64,000 bases of DNA from assembly GCA_045605765.1 (NCBI GenBank), contig JAZUQQ010000004.1:62001-126000 (forward strand), given 5' to 3'. The translations under genes and the position numbers were made by a program. Numbering within the stretch: the stretch's first letter is position 1; each line of letters starts with the position of its first letter. The notes under the pieces are model-generated. The model saw only the letters and a list, made by a program, of their open reading frames with translations. It was not told where the DNA came from and searched no databases. Below, one piece after another: positions 42,182-50,564 of this stretch. The stretch is from SIG672 sp045605765. Its GTDB lineage: Bacteria > Bacillota > Clostridia > Oscillospirales > CAG-272.

Positions 42182-43294
42182 TTATTTTTGAGAGATTTCG
42201 AGCTTTCCCGTGTATATTTCCTCTGCCGTATAAACGATTGGCAGAGTGGTCCTCGACTTATAAATAGTGTTTATTATCATCTGCGAAGGATCGTTGAGCT
42301 TCCCTTGCGGATCAAACACCTTATCACTCTCTCCAAAAGTTTCTGAGTTTGATTTCACAGGATCTTTGTAGATAGCCAAAAACGAATTTATCTGTTCAAG
42401 CGCAGTCGCATAGCGCATTACTGAATAATCTCCCGCAGGGATAGACGCAGGATACGTACAAAGCTCGGTAACATCCCATGCCGAGGGAGAAATTGAAATC
42501 AGTTTGCGAAGGAAGAAAATATCGTATCCGTCTTTGGTCGGAAGATCGGTAGAGAGCAGCGGCTTTGCCTGAACCATATGAATAGATATATTCTCCGAAG
42601 AAAGATTTGCAGTCAGATTCTTATGAATTCCCGCAATAACCTCTCTCATTGCGTTGAACCGAGATTTAATGTCCTTAAAGAATTCATAATTTACAAAATT
42701 AAACGCCGTTTTTCCGTCAAGAGTACGTACACCCGCAGGATAAGTGTTTCCTTCGTCGGTAGTAAAATCAAAAGGCAGATTTACCTGAACACCTTGGATA
42801 AGGTCAACATAATTCACAAACGCATCTCTACTGAGAACCATATGATAATCTATCGGCAATGAAAGATTAGCTTCAAGGCAACTGCTAACAGCCTTAGCTC
42901 CGCTGAGCTCACATTCATTTAAAGTAAGACCGAGCGCGTGCACTCTATCGTATTCTTTTTTATAGATCTCGCCGATAGATTTAGCCTCGCCCTCACTCAC
43001 AAAAAGATTTTCGGGTATCTGAAAAACCGAAAGCTCCGCATCGGCAAGACTCATCTGGAAAACAGCAAAGGATATGGCTTTTCCCGAAGTCTTTCCTTCG
43101 CTCACCACAAGAAAATTATAAACTCCTGGCATTCTGGGATCGATCTCTTGTATGAGCGGCCCCGTATTACCCGTACCCACATTCTCGTCCTCTGTTTCGC
43201 TTCCAAAAAATTCTTCAAGCTTAGAGCATCCGACAAAGGAAAGAAGAATAGAAAGCAGGAGAACAAAGGAAATTATTTTAAGCAAATTTTTCAT
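42182..43294 (-). CDS. LCP (LytR-CpsA-Psr)-like lipoprotein
   Basis: The 370-residue product has a lipoprotein signal (MKNLLKIISF, hydrophobic core, SFVGC with Cys 23) and an acidic linker. The body resembles an LCP phosphotransferase domain: LPIDYHMVLSRDAFVNYVDL, IQGVQVNLPFDF, and LDGKTAFNFVNYEF. LCP enzymes attach wall polymers to peptidoglycan. Here the usual FVRYR, which carries a catalytic Arg, reads FVNYE, and the protein is tethered by lipid rather than by a helix, so it may be inactive or divergent. It has a consensus promoter. Confidence 0.7.
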   Translation of the reverse strand: MKNLLKIISFVLLLSILLSFVGCSKLEEFFGSETEDENVGTGNTGPLIQEIDPRMPGVYNFLVVSEGKTSGKAISFAVFQMSLADAELSVFQIPENLFVSEGEAKSIGEIYKKEYDRVHALGLTLNECELSGAKAVSSCLEANLSLPIDYHMVLSRDAFVNYVDLIQGVQVNLPFDFTTDEGNTYPAGVRTLDGKTAFNFVNYEFFKDIKSRFNAMREVIAGIHKNLTANLSSENISIHMVQAKPLLSTDLPTKDGYDIFFLRKLISISPSAWDVTELCTYPASIPAGDYSVMRYATALEQINSFLAIYKDPVKSNSETFGESDKVFDPQGKLNDPSQMIINTIYKSRTTLPIVYTAEEIYTGKLEISQK

Positions 43295-43336
43295 AGTATT
43301 ATATACCTTTAAAAATATTATCCTTATTACATCCTT

Positions 43337-43365
43337 AGTTTACCACAAAAAGCACTAACTGTCAA
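43337..43365 (-). promoter_or_regulatory. Sigma-A promoter of the LCP-like lipoprotein gene
   Basis: On the minus strand TTGACA (43365-43360) and TAAACT (43342-43337) are 17 bp apart, about 43 bp before the ATG. Confidence 0.75.
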
Positions 43366-43395
43366 GCATCATAAAAAGCCTTTTACAATTTGTAT

Positions 43396-44061
43396 TTATT
43401 TTGTCATCTCAAAAAGTGTGCTCACTGCATCCGAAAGACCGCCTATTTCGTCTATTATTCCCTCATCAACAGCCTGCCTTCCGTCAATTATACTTCCTAT
43501 ATCGGTCGCTATCTCGTCCGTCTTCATCATAAGTTCTCTAAGTCGTTCGCAACTGATCCTTGAATGATCGGAAATAAAATTCAGTATCCTATCCTGCATA
43601 CGGTTGAAATAATAAAAGGTCTGTGGCGCACCGATCACAGTTCCGCTTATTCTCACAGGATGGACGGTCATAGTTGCAGACGGCACTATAAAAGATTTTC
43701 TTGCCGATACCGCAAGCGGAACCCCTATTGAATGTCCGCCCCCGAGTACAAGAGATACGGTCGGTTTGTCCATAGAAGCTATCATTTCGGCTATTGCAAG
43801 TCCAGCCTCAACATCACCTCCGACGGTGTTAAGCAGTATCAGAAGCCCCGAAATACTTTTATCCGTGTTTATCTCAACAAGCTCAGGTAAAACATTCTCG
43901 TATTTTGTAACCTTCTGTCCCTCGCCTACGCTGTAATGTCCTTCTATCTGACCCACGAGGGTTATACACCTTAATTTACCCAAAACTGCTTTTTCATGAG
44001 GATACTGTGTTTTTTCTCCATTTTGTATATTTTCGCTATTATTTTGTGTGTAGTTTGTCAT
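43396..44061 (-). CDS. tepA: TepA-type ClpP-fold protease
   Basis: The 221-residue product has the ClpP/crotonase-fold catalytic pair: Ser 111 in LGGGHSIGVPLAV and His 134 in TMTVHPVRISG. NTVGGDVEAGLAIAEMI is the oxyanion-side helix. It matches YmfB/TepA of Bacillus subtilis, a cytosolic membrane-linked protease once called translocation-enhancing protein and linked with small acid-soluble spore protein turnover. GGAGGGG lies 9 nt before the ATG. It has no obvious operon partner. Confidence 0.88.
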   Translation of the reverse strand: MTNYTQNNSENIQNGEKTQYPHEKAVLGKLRCITLVGQIEGHYSVGEGQKVTKYENVLPELVEINTDKSISGLLILLNTVGGDVEAGLAIAEMIASMDKPTVSLVLGGGHSIGVPLAVSARKSFIVPSATMTVHPVRISGTVIGAPQTFYYFNRMQDRILNFISDHSRISCERLRELMMKTDEIATDIGSIIDGRQAVDEGIIDEIGGLSDAVSTLFEMTK

Positions 44062-44080
44062 ATTTTTTTGCCCCTCCGTA

Positions 44081-44109
44081 TTTACTTTTGTAAAAAAACG
44101 TGATATAAT
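44081..44109 (+). promoter_or_regulatory. Promoter of pduL-mnmA with extended -10
   Basis: TTTACT (44081-44086) and TATAAT (44104-44109) are 17 bp apart, and TGA directly precedes the -10 (TGATATAAT), an extended -10. It overlaps the start region of the divergent tepA gene. Confidence 0.75.
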
Positions 44110-44206
44110 AAAGTGTTAGTAGTAAACCGAAGGTTTATTCTGCAAATACATAAAATATTTTAGACAGATCGGACAAGATTTCGATCGAAGAAAGGAACAA
44201 AATAAA

Positions 44207-44779
44207 ATGAAAGACTTTATCGTAGAAACCTCCGCAAGACACATTCACCTTTCCCAGAAGGATCTCGAAACCCTTTTCGGCACAGGCGCTTCCCTCACCT
44301 TTAAGAAGGATCTCAGCCAACCCGGTCAGTTCGCTTGCGAGGAAAGAATTACTATCGAAGGACCTAAGAAATCCATTCCTAACGTAATAGTTCTCGGACC
44401 CGTTCGTCCCTCCACTCAGGTAGAACTCTCCTTCACCGATGCAAGAACTCTCGGACTTACAGCTCCCGTAAGAGAGAGCGGCGACATCGTAGGCACCCCC
44501 GGTTGCAAGCTTATCGGACCTGCGGGCGAGGTTGAGATCACCGAGGGCGTTATCATCGCCAAGCGTCATATACATATGACTCCCGAGGATGCAGAGGAGC
44601 TCGGCGTTTCGGACAAGCAGATCGTTTCGGTTGCTATCGAATCGGCAGACCGTAAGACCGTTTTCGGAGACGTAGTCGTAAGAGTAAACGCTAACTTCGC
44701 TCTTGCTATGCACATCGACACCGATGAAGCAAACGCTGCTTGCGCTTTCGGCAACATAAGCGGTACTATCGTTAAATAA
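44207..44779 (+). CDS. pduL: Phosphate propanoyltransferase, PduL type
   Basis: The 190-residue product is a two-barrel PduL enzyme that swaps acyl groups between CoA and phosphate. Both zinc-binding motifs are present: VETSARHIHLSQKDLE and IIAKRHIHMTPEDAEELG. GPVRPSTQVELSFTDARTLG is the conserved centre. No shell-targeting helix or microcompartment genes are near, so it probably acts as a housekeeping phosphotransacetylase in acetate formation. It lies 6 bp before mnmA. Confidence 0.93.
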   Translation: MKDFIVETSARHIHLSQKDLETLFGTGASLTFKKDLSQPGQFACEERITIEGPKKSIPNVIVLGPVRPSTQVELSFTDARTLGLTAPVRESGDIVGTPGCKLIGPAGEVEITEGVIIAKRHIHMTPEDAEELGVSDKQIVSVAIESADRKTVFGDVVVRVNANFALAMHIDTDEANAACAFGNISGTIVK

Positions 44780-44785
44780 CATAAA

Positions 44786-45847
44786 ATGTCTGAAAATGAA
44801 AGTCGTACACGCCCATCCGTTTTGGTCGGTCTGAGCGGAGGACTTGACAGCACCTTTGCAGCACTTTCCCTTATGGAAAATGGGTACGCCGTTGAAGGTG
44901 CTGTTCTTAAATTTTCCGAACACACCGACGTAAAATCAGCCGAAAAGGCGGCAGTCGACCTCGGAATAAAGCTTCACGTCATCGACTGTCAGGAGGATTT
45001 CAAAAAATTCGTCACCGATTATTTTGTCAGAGAGTATCTGCACGGCAGAACGCCAAATCCTTGTGTAGTATGTAACAGGTACGTCAAGGTGAAAAAGCTT
45101 TTCGACGCAGCATCGGAGCTCGGATTTGACAAGTTCGCGACAGGTCATTACTGCTCGATCGGCTTTGAGGACTGCAGATATTTTATCCGCCGCGCCAAAG
45201 ACGAAACCAAGGATCAATCCTATATGCTCTGGGGACTATCTCAAAATCAGCTTTCTATGATGCTTACTCCGCTCGCCGATCTTTCAAAGGACTATATTCG
45301 CGCCTATATGGCAGAGCGAGGCTTTTCGCAGGCAGAGTCAAGGGAAAGTCAGGACATATGCTTTATTCCCGACGGAGACTATGCGCGCTATATAACCGAA
45401 AAGGTCGGATATCTTCTCGGCGGAAGCTTCGTTGACACCAAGGGAAACGTTCTCGGACGGCATAAAGGCATTATTCACTATACGATCGGGCAAAAGAAGG
45501 GGCTTGGCATCGCGCTCGGTGAGAAAATGGCGGTAAGCCGTATAAACGCCGATGATAACACGGTAACGCTCGTGAGAGCCGAGGATTATCTGCCCGCGCA
45601 CTGTGTGAGCGTTTCGGATCTGAATTTTCAGTATCTTTCCTCGCTCGATATGCAAAAAGACTGCGAGCTCACGGTAAAGGTACGCTACTCGGCAAAGCCG
45701 AGAAATACCCGTATCCGCCTCGAAGACGGCAAAATATACGCAGATTTTGAGCCAAGCTTCCCCGACTGTGCACCCGGTCAGTCTGCCGTGTTCTATATCG
45801 AAGATAAGCTTGCCTTTGGCGGATTTATTGATAGTGTTATAAGATAA
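44786..45847 (+). CDS. mnmA: tRNA-uridine 2-sulfurtransferase MnmA
   Basis: The 353-residue product thiolates U34 of Lys, Glu and Gln tRNAs. The PP-loop VGLSGGLDSTFAAL (residues 14-27) binds ATP. The catalytic cysteines lie in TPNPCVVCNRYVK and SQDICFIPDGDY. IGQKKGLGIALGE starts the central domain, and a C-terminal beta barrel follows. It is 6 bp after pduL, and a perfect terminator follows. Confidence 0.96.
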   Translation: MSENESRTRPSVLVGLSGGLDSTFAALSLMENGYAVEGAVLKFSEHTDVKSAEKAAVDLGIKLHVIDCQEDFKKFVTDYFVREYLHGRTPNPCVVCNRYVKVKKLFDAASELGFDKFATGHYCSIGFEDCRYFIRRAKDETKDQSYMLWGLSQNQLSMMLTPLADLSKDYIRAYMAERGFSQAESRESQDICFIPDGDYARYITEKVGYLLGGSFVDTKGNVLGRHKGIIHYTIGQKKGLGIALGEKMAVSRINADDNTVTLVRAEDYLPAHCVSVSDLNFQYLSSLDMQKDCELTVKVRYSAKPRNTRIRLEDGKIYADFEPSFPDCAPGQSAVFYIEDKLAFGGFIDSVIR

Positions 45848-45851
45848 AATA

Positions 45852-45881
45852 GAAAACGGAAAGACAGGTGTCTTTCCGTTT
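45852..45881 (+). terminator. Intrinsic terminator after mnmA
   Basis: AAAACGGAAAGACA-GG-TGTCTTTCCGTTTT, a perfect 14-bp stem 4 bp after the stop. Confidence 0.92.
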
Positions 45882-45884
45882 TAT

Positions 45885-46449
45885 TGTATCCCGCTTGTTC
45901 TACGGGTTTCACGGTCAGGTTGCCGATATATCGGAAATAAATATCAATTCGCTGATCGGCGGATTTTGACCATTTATCACTGCGTTCGTAGATCGTCACT
46001 TTAGCGATATAGGTCGCTTTTCGGATTTCTTCAAGGATAATTTCATCCAACACCTTTTCTCTTATTCTGTGAGGCGTTCATTTTTCCTCTCCCATGTGCT
46101 TGTGATAATGACTGCAGACGAAGCAGAAGTTTTCTGTGGATATGGTTGTTACTCTTACGAAATAATGCTTAGAACCGCAGTCGGCGCAGTAAAGGATACC
46201 ACTGTATTTACTAACATCACCAAATCTGTTTCTTCTGCGTTTACTCGCGCGAACCTTACGAACAAGTTCCCAAGTGGTTTGGTAGATAATAGCTTCGTGA
46301 GTATTTTCGAACCGTAACCACTCACTTTCGGGACGGTCGATTTTGCGTTTGTCTTTGTACGAAGCAACCGTTGTTTTGCAGTTGACCGTATGACCGAGGT
46401 AGACTTCATTATCAAGAATTCCAGCGACGGTAACATCACCCTCTTCCAA
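45885..46449 (-). pseudogene. Serine recombinase remnant
   Basis: This minus-strand stretch keeps the middle and tail of a large serine recombinase of the kind found in clostridial conjugative and mobilizable elements. The middle part reads VAGILDNEVYLGHTVNCKTT, then NTHEAIIYQTTWELV and the zinc-ribbon SGILYCADCGSKHYF and FCFVCSHYHKH. An in-frame TGA at 46078-46080 sits where a zinc-ligand Cys (TGC/TGT) is expected. After TPHRIREKVLDEIILEEIRK, about 100-150 residues seem deleted, and it resumes at KVTIYERSDKWSKSADQRID, the extreme C-terminal part. The catalytic resolvase domain is missing. It starts within the last codons of the upstream MobC-like gene. Confidence 0.85.
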
Positions 46450-46780
46450 GTTCGGCAGATAGCAGTTCGTAAATCTTTTTCAGCTCCTCTTGGGTGGCGG
46501 TAAGATTTACGGTGTCGATTCTTCCCTGACGGGAAAGTATCAGCAACTGATTTACATTATTGCCGAGCTTTTTTACCTGTGTGGTAAGTTCGCGAAGACC
46601 GTCATAATTGATTGCCTTTTTATCAATGGCGCAGAGTATGATATAGTCGGTAATGCTCATTCCGGCATCTACGGCTTTTTGACGGATCAGCTTGACAAGC
46701 TTATCCACTCTCGTTCCTCGCTTGATGTACATTTCGTAGGGACTGATGTTGCCGTAGTATAAATCTTCAAGTGTTGTCAT
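46436..46780 (-). CDS. MobC-like mobilization protein, probable deletion fusion
   Basis: The 114-residue product begins MTTLEDLYYGNISPYEMYIK, a start typical of a small protein encoded in Tn916-like and related elements. From about residue 34 it turns into a MobC-like relaxosome accessory protein (QKAVDAGMSITDYIILCAID; KKLGNNVNQLLILSRQGRID). The ribbon-helix-helix N-terminal strand of MobC is missing, so the gene looks like a fusion made by deletion. The ribosome site is good (AGGAGG, 10 nt). No relaxase is nearby. Function is doubtful. Confidence 0.75.
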   Translation of the reverse strand: MTTLEDLYYGNISPYEMYIKRGTRVDKLVKLIRQKAVDAGMSITDYIILCAIDKKAINYDGLRELTTQVKKLGNNVNQLLILSRQGRIDTVNLTATQEELKKIYELLSAELGRG

Positions 46781-46849
46781 GTGCGTTGCACCTCCTTTTT
46801 GCAACACAAACACATACCACGACACCTTCCACAAGTCAAGCGAAATATT

Positions 46850-46877
46850 AAAAGACGGCGAAAAATCGCCGTCTTTT
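46850..46877 (-). terminator. Intrinsic terminator after the tetR pseudogene
   Basis: AAAAGACGGCGA-AAAA-TCGCCGTCTTTT, a perfect 12-bp stem just beyond the tetR remnant on the minus strand. It closes the response-regulator operon and separates it from the mobile-element debris. Confidence 0.88.
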
Positions 46878-46880
46878 CTA

Positions 46881-47336
46881 CTATGAATTAAACACTTTGT
46901 CGTATTCTCTCTTAATAATCTCACCCATCTGTTCTGGAGATTCACTACAACCACCGTCGAGCCATATTTTTAAAACGGAGTACACACCGTTTTTGAAAAA
47001 TATTGTTTTATATTCTCCGCCGCCTTTACTGATGCCAAGTTTGAAATACAAGTTGAACATATCAGCACTGGCTTTTGCATATTCAAAAAGCCAAGTAAAT
47101 TCACCTTGGGTATGCGGTTGTTCGGCTATTTATTTTTCTATCTCTTTTGCACACGCATCAGCCAAAACATAGATATCGTCATACTTTTCGTAAAAGGTGC
47201 TACGGTTAATGTCGGCCACCTTGCAAATGTCTGATACCGTAATCTCGCTCAGCCCTTTATCTTGAAGCACAGAGGCGAAGGCATTGTTGATATTGTCCAT
47301 CGTTTCCTAATGCCGTTTGTTATTCTTCACATTCAT
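46881..47336 (-). pseudogene. TetR-family regulator with two in-frame stops
   Basis: A 152-codon frame reads MNVKNNKRH-stop-ETMDNINNAFASVLQDKG, then SEITVSDICKVADINRSTFY (the TetR helix-turn-helix), DDIYVLADACAKEIEK-stop-IAEQPHTQGEF, and ends REYDKVFNS. The stops are TAG at 47307-47309 (codon 10) and TAA at 47130-47132 (codon 69). The frame is otherwise intact. Re-initiation at the ATG of codon 13 could still give the DNA-binding domain alone. It is the last member of the two-component operon, 10 bp after the small membrane protein gene. Confidence 0.85.
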
Positions 47337-47346
47337 ATTGTCACAC

Positions 47347-47742
47347 TCATTTCATCAATTCATCTGTAAGCTGGATGATTTCGGGAGCAATTTTTTCACG
47401 CTCTTTTTTGAGTGTGCGATTATAGAGAGGATAAGAAAGGCATACAAGAATAATGCCGATAACACCAAGGCCAATACCGACAACCATTGCCATCACTGTG
47501 CCAAGGAATGCGCCAATTTCGGTCATTACAAGGCTCATGCCTATGCCCATAATAAGTGCACCGATGATACCAACAACAAGTGCCGCAGTAGTCGCCTTAG
47601 AATACACACTGGCATCCAAACGTCGAAGCTGCGCTATCTTATCCTCGGTTTCTTCGGGAGCAGCATATTTTTTGCGAATTGCTTTTATTTCCTCCTGCTC
47701 CTTAGCAGAATATGTGTAATTAAAACTCTCTTTATTTTCCAT
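47347..47742 (-). CDS. Small membrane protein, island paralog 1
   Basis: The 131-residue product has a charged N-terminus with YTYSAKEQEEIKAIRKKY, then LRRLDASVYSKATTAA, two or three helices (about 52-72 and 80-105; GIIGALIMGIGMSLVMTEIG), the YPLYNRTLKKEREKIAPEII motif and the end LTDELMK. Two more genes in the island encode the same layout (51026-51391 and 51425-51871). No function is known to me. It lies 13 bp after the eight-helix membrane protein gene and belongs to the response-regulator operon. Confidence 0.85.
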   Translation of the reverse strand: MENKESFNYTYSAKEQEEIKAIRKKYAAPEETEDKIAQLRRLDASVYSKATTAALVVGIIGALIMGIGMSLVMTEIGAFLGTVMAMVVGIGLGVIGIILVCLSYPLYNRTLKKEREKIAPEIIQLTDELMK

Positions 47743-47755
47743 TTTGCACCTTCTG

Positions 47756-48628
47756 TTATTTTATCTCTTTTAATTTTTTACTGCTTTGCCTGATCATATA
47801 GATGGCCATCACAACAACGAAAACTGAGATTACACCACCGGTGCAACCAAGCAAAATTTTTCTTGTAATATCATCCATACTGCCGTCGCCGAAGGTCGTT
47901 AGCATTGTTGCTTCTAAAGTCAGCATCGACACGCAAGCAGAAGCAAAGCTGATCGCTTTGGATGCCGAATACACGGGGCTGTTACATTTGCGGTATTTCA
48001 CCATATTGATAATCGCCACTGTGAAGGCGGTAAAGGTGTATGCTGCCAGAGCAATGGTGGTAATTTCATGATGCCGGAACGTGCGGTTCCAATACACCAT
48101 AAAGAACACCATCAGTGAAAGGGCAATGTTCATAGCCAGAAAAATCCATCCGCACAAAAGATACCGAATCAATTCCTCTCGCATTTTTTCTCCCGGTTTA
48201 TGTTTGATCGTATATCTCGCTAAGAAGAAACGCATCACCGCAAGGCAGATATAATAGCCTGCAAGGGAATAGAACCAAAATGTATGATGCCAAAAGCCCA
48301 TGCCGAGCTGCAACAATGCGTAAGCTGTATTGTAGATAAGGGTTCCGTAAAGAGATACGTTTACCCGCAGTCTTGTGTCGTCCTGCCAGATTCTCGCATA
48401 CTTGTTTTCATTCTTGAATGTTTTGAAAAACTTGATCAAATACGGTATCTTGAAGCACCATACCGCTAATGTATAGGCAGAGAGCACATACGAAATAATT
48501 GCCGCAACCCATTCCGTTCCCAAAAACACCATCGAATACACGAGGAATACGGTGGCAATAGGAACGAGAATAATCATAATGGCAATATGGGGAAACAGCA
48601 ATGCTTTGCCAAGTTTTTTCCAGTCCAT
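47756..48628 (-). CDS. Polytopic membrane protein of the two-component operon
   Basis: The 290-residue product has about eight hydrophobic helices, with clusters near 15-35, 40-58, 95-112, 115-135, 160-185, 195-215, 235-252 and 262-283. No enzyme or transporter motif was recognised. The ATG at 48628 is chosen because GGAGG lies 7 nt upstream and it directly follows the kinase stop; a longer in-frame reading overlaps the kinase. Its place between a kinase without a sensor domain and the small paralogs suggests a sensing partner or an effector, but this is inference. Confidence 0.82.
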   Translation of the reverse strand: MDWKKLGKALLFPHIAIMIILVPIATVFLVYSMVFLGTEWVAAIISYVLSAYTLAVWCFKIPYLIKFFKTFKNENKYARIWQDDTRLRVNVSLYGTLIYNTAYALLQLGMGFWHHTFWFYSLAGYYICLAVMRFFLARYTIKHKPGEKMREELIRYLLCGWIFLAMNIALSLMVFFMVYWNRTFRHHEITTIALAAYTFTAFTVAIINMVKYRKCNSPVYSASKAISFASACVSMLTLEATMLTTFGDGSMDDITRKILLGCTGGVISVFVVVMAIYMIRQSSKKLKEIK

Positions 48629-48629
48629 A

Positions 48630-49697
48630 TCATAGCCTCCGTATCCTGACGGTAAAGGCAGAACCTTTTCCGACGGCGCTTTCCACACCGATTTCGCCCT
48701 GCATAATGTCAATTACTCTTTTAACAAGTGCAAGTCCCAAACCGTTGCCCTGAACGGAATGAGATGTATCGCCCTGATAGAATTTTTCAAATATGTGTGC
48801 GCCGACCTCCGGTGTCATGCCGCAACCGGTGTCGGTTACTTTTACAATGGCGTGATGATCCGTTGCGGTAAGAGATACCGTCACCGTACCGCCTGACGGC
48901 GTGAACTTAAAAGCATTCGAGAACAGATTGTTCCAAACATGGCCGAGCAGCTCGGCATCCGCTTTTACCTTAACGTCCTCGGCAATATCCGTTTCAATTT
49001 CAATATTTGCTTTTTCCCACACGTTTTCGTACTGCAAAAGGCACTCGCAAAGCTGCTCGCCCAAATCAAATTCCGAAACCTGCGGGTAGATCTGTTGATT
49101 CTCCAGGCGATTGAGTTTTAAGATATTTGTCATCATATCTGCCATACGGCGGGAACCGTCGGCAACGCCTTTGGCATACTCGACCCGTTTTTCTTCACTC
49201 AGATCAGGGGCCTGCAGGAGCGTTCCGTAGTTCTGCATGACGGCAAGGGGCGTTTTCATTTCGTGGGATACGTTAGCAATAAAATCGGTACGCAAGGTTT
49301 CTACGCTCGAAAGTTCCTCAGCCATTTGGTTGATTGCCATAGCAATTTGATTAAAGCCCTCCATACCGGAGTTTTGCATAGGAGAAATACGAACAGAAAA
49401 ATCACCGGACGTAATCTTTTCGGTTGCTTCCGTAATGATCTTAGTGGGACGCTCCACCATTATTTTGCGGCGAATGTAATCTGCAAATTTGAAAAGAAAC
49501 GTAATCAAAATTACGTTCCAAAAGGTTACCTTTGCGGCGGTGGCGATATTGTCGGTGGTAAGCGTAAGTTCCATCGTATCCGCCAAGATGCTCAAAAACA
49601 GCATCATACAACAGGACACGATGAATCCCACGGTCAAGAAGAACAACAAAAAGCTACTGACCGATCCCAATACATCTTTCAGCGTCGGTTTCTTCAT
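48630..49697 (-). CDS. Sensor histidine kinase, minimal extracellular loop
   Basis: The 355-residue product has two helices (about 11-39 and 52-74) joined by only about a dozen outside residues. Then come a HAMP domain (about 75-130), the HisKA box FIANVSHEMKTPLAVMQNY (phosphorylated His 145), and the ATPase boxes NNLFSNAFKFTPSGG (N), VTDTGCGMTPE (G1), FEKFYQGD (F) and GNGLGLALVKRV (G2). All catalytic motifs are intact. The lack of a sensor domain resembles intramembrane-sensing kinases, which often rely on a membrane partner. It overlaps the response regulator gene by 4 bp. Confidence 0.95.
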   Translation of the reverse strand: MKKPTLKDVLGSVSSFLLFFLTVGFIVSCCMMLFLSILADTMELTLTTDNIATAAKVTFWNVILITFLFKFADYIRRKIMVERPTKIITEATEKITSGDFSVRISPMQNSGMEGFNQIAMAINQMAEELSSVETLRTDFIANVSHEMKTPLAVMQNYGTLLQAPDLSEEKRVEYAKGVADGSRRMADMMTNILKLNRLENQQIYPQVSEFDLGEQLCECLLQYENVWEKANIEIETDIAEDVKVKADAELLGHVWNNLFSNAFKFTPSGGTVTVSLTATDHHAIVKVTDTGCGMTPEVGAHIFEKFYQGDTSHSVQGNGLGLALVKRVIDIMQGEIGVESAVGKGSAFTVRIRRL

Positions 49698-50365
49698 TTG
49701 ATCACCGCCTTATATCCAAGTCCGTGAACGGTTTTGATTTCAAAATCCTCACAGTCAGACAGCTTTGAACGAAGCTTTGTCATATACACGTCAACGGCGC
49801 GGGGAGCAGTTTCGGTATCCGCATCCCAGAACTCATCCATAAGTTGCGTTCTTGTAAAGGTCTTTTTGGGATAACTGAGCAATTTATAAAGGATGCTGAA
49901 CTCGCGGTTGGTAAGGGATATTTCCTCATCCCCCAGGTAGGCGGTATGTTCGTCGGCATCCATTACAAAACTGCCGATTTCAAGTTTACGGCTCGATGCT
50001 ATCTTGGCACGGCGGAGAAGTGCGCCGATGCGTAAAAAGAGCTCGTCAAGGTCGATAGGCTTTACCATATAATCGTCCACACCGATACGGAAACCTCTTT
50101 GTTTTGATGCAATATCGTCACGGGCAGTCATAAAGAGAATGGGAATATCCTCGTTGAGTTCACGCACATTTCGTGCAAATTCAAAACCGTCAACGCCCGG
50201 CATCATAATATCGGATATGATGAGGTCGAACATATTTTCATAAAGTGCATCGTAAGCATCTGTGGCGTTAAGGCAGCCGGTTGCTTCATAACCGCTATGG
50301 TTCAAAAAGGAACAAACAGTCTTATTCAGTTCCTTATCATCTTCAACTATCAATATCTTAAACAT
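49694..50365 (-). CDS. OmpR/PhoB-type response regulator
   Basis: The 223-residue product has a receiver domain (1-118) with the acidic pair ED at 8-9, phospho-acceptor Asp 52 in LIISDIMMPGVDG, Thr in LFMTARDD and Lys in YMVKPIDL. The winged-helix domain (about 128-223) has LTNREFSILYKLLSYPKKTF and VDVYMTKLRSKLSD. It should bind direct repeats. Its own promoter and three others in the island share a 15-bp box, so autoregulation is likely. GGAGG lies before the ATG; it leads the operon with kinase, membrane protein, paralog 1 and the tetR remnant. Confidence 0.95.
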   Translation of the reverse strand: MFKILIVEDDKELNKTVCSFLNHSGYEATGCLNATDAYDALYENMFDLIISDIMMPGVDGFEFARNVRELNEDIPILFMTARDDIASKQRGFRIGVDDYMVKPIDLDELFLRIGALLRRAKIASSRKLEIGSFVMDADEHTAYLGDEEISLTNREFSILYKLLSYPKKTFTRTQLMDEFWDADTETAPRAVDVYMTKLRSKLSDCEDFEIKTVHGLGYKAVIK

Positions 50366-50394
50366 AGGTGCACCTCCGCAAATTACTATAATCT

Positions 50395-50428
50395 ATTATA
50401 CAGTATAACACCCAAATGTTAAAGTTTT
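50395..50428 (-). promoter_or_regulatory. Promoter of the response-regulator operon with shared box
   Basis: On the minus strand TATAAT lies at 50400-50395, with TTAACA at 50422-50417 (16-bp spacer). The box AAAACTTTAACATTT (50428-50414) covers this -35 and matches the box of the other island promoters at all but one fixed position. A further AAACGCAAAC lies directly upstream. Spacing differs from the other three (27 rather than 42 bp to the -10). Confidence 0.7.
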
Positions 50429-50534
50429 GTTTGCGTTTCGAGGTTTTTCGAAAAAAAGTATACTTTTATTTTAACGATTTTCGATTTCGAGCTGAACAAC
50501 ATATTCCCCTAAAAGTGTTGATTTAAAGAAATAA

Positions 50535-50557
50535 GGCAACGCCGAAATGACGTTGCC
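50535..50557 (-). terminator. Weak terminator-like hairpin upstream of the response regulator
   Basis: GGCAACG and CGTTGCC form a 7-bp stem with a 9-nt loop, followed on the minus strand by a T-rich stretch broken by A. It could end the operon of the 113-residue protein. Confidence 0.5.
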
Positions 50558-50564
50558 ATAAATC

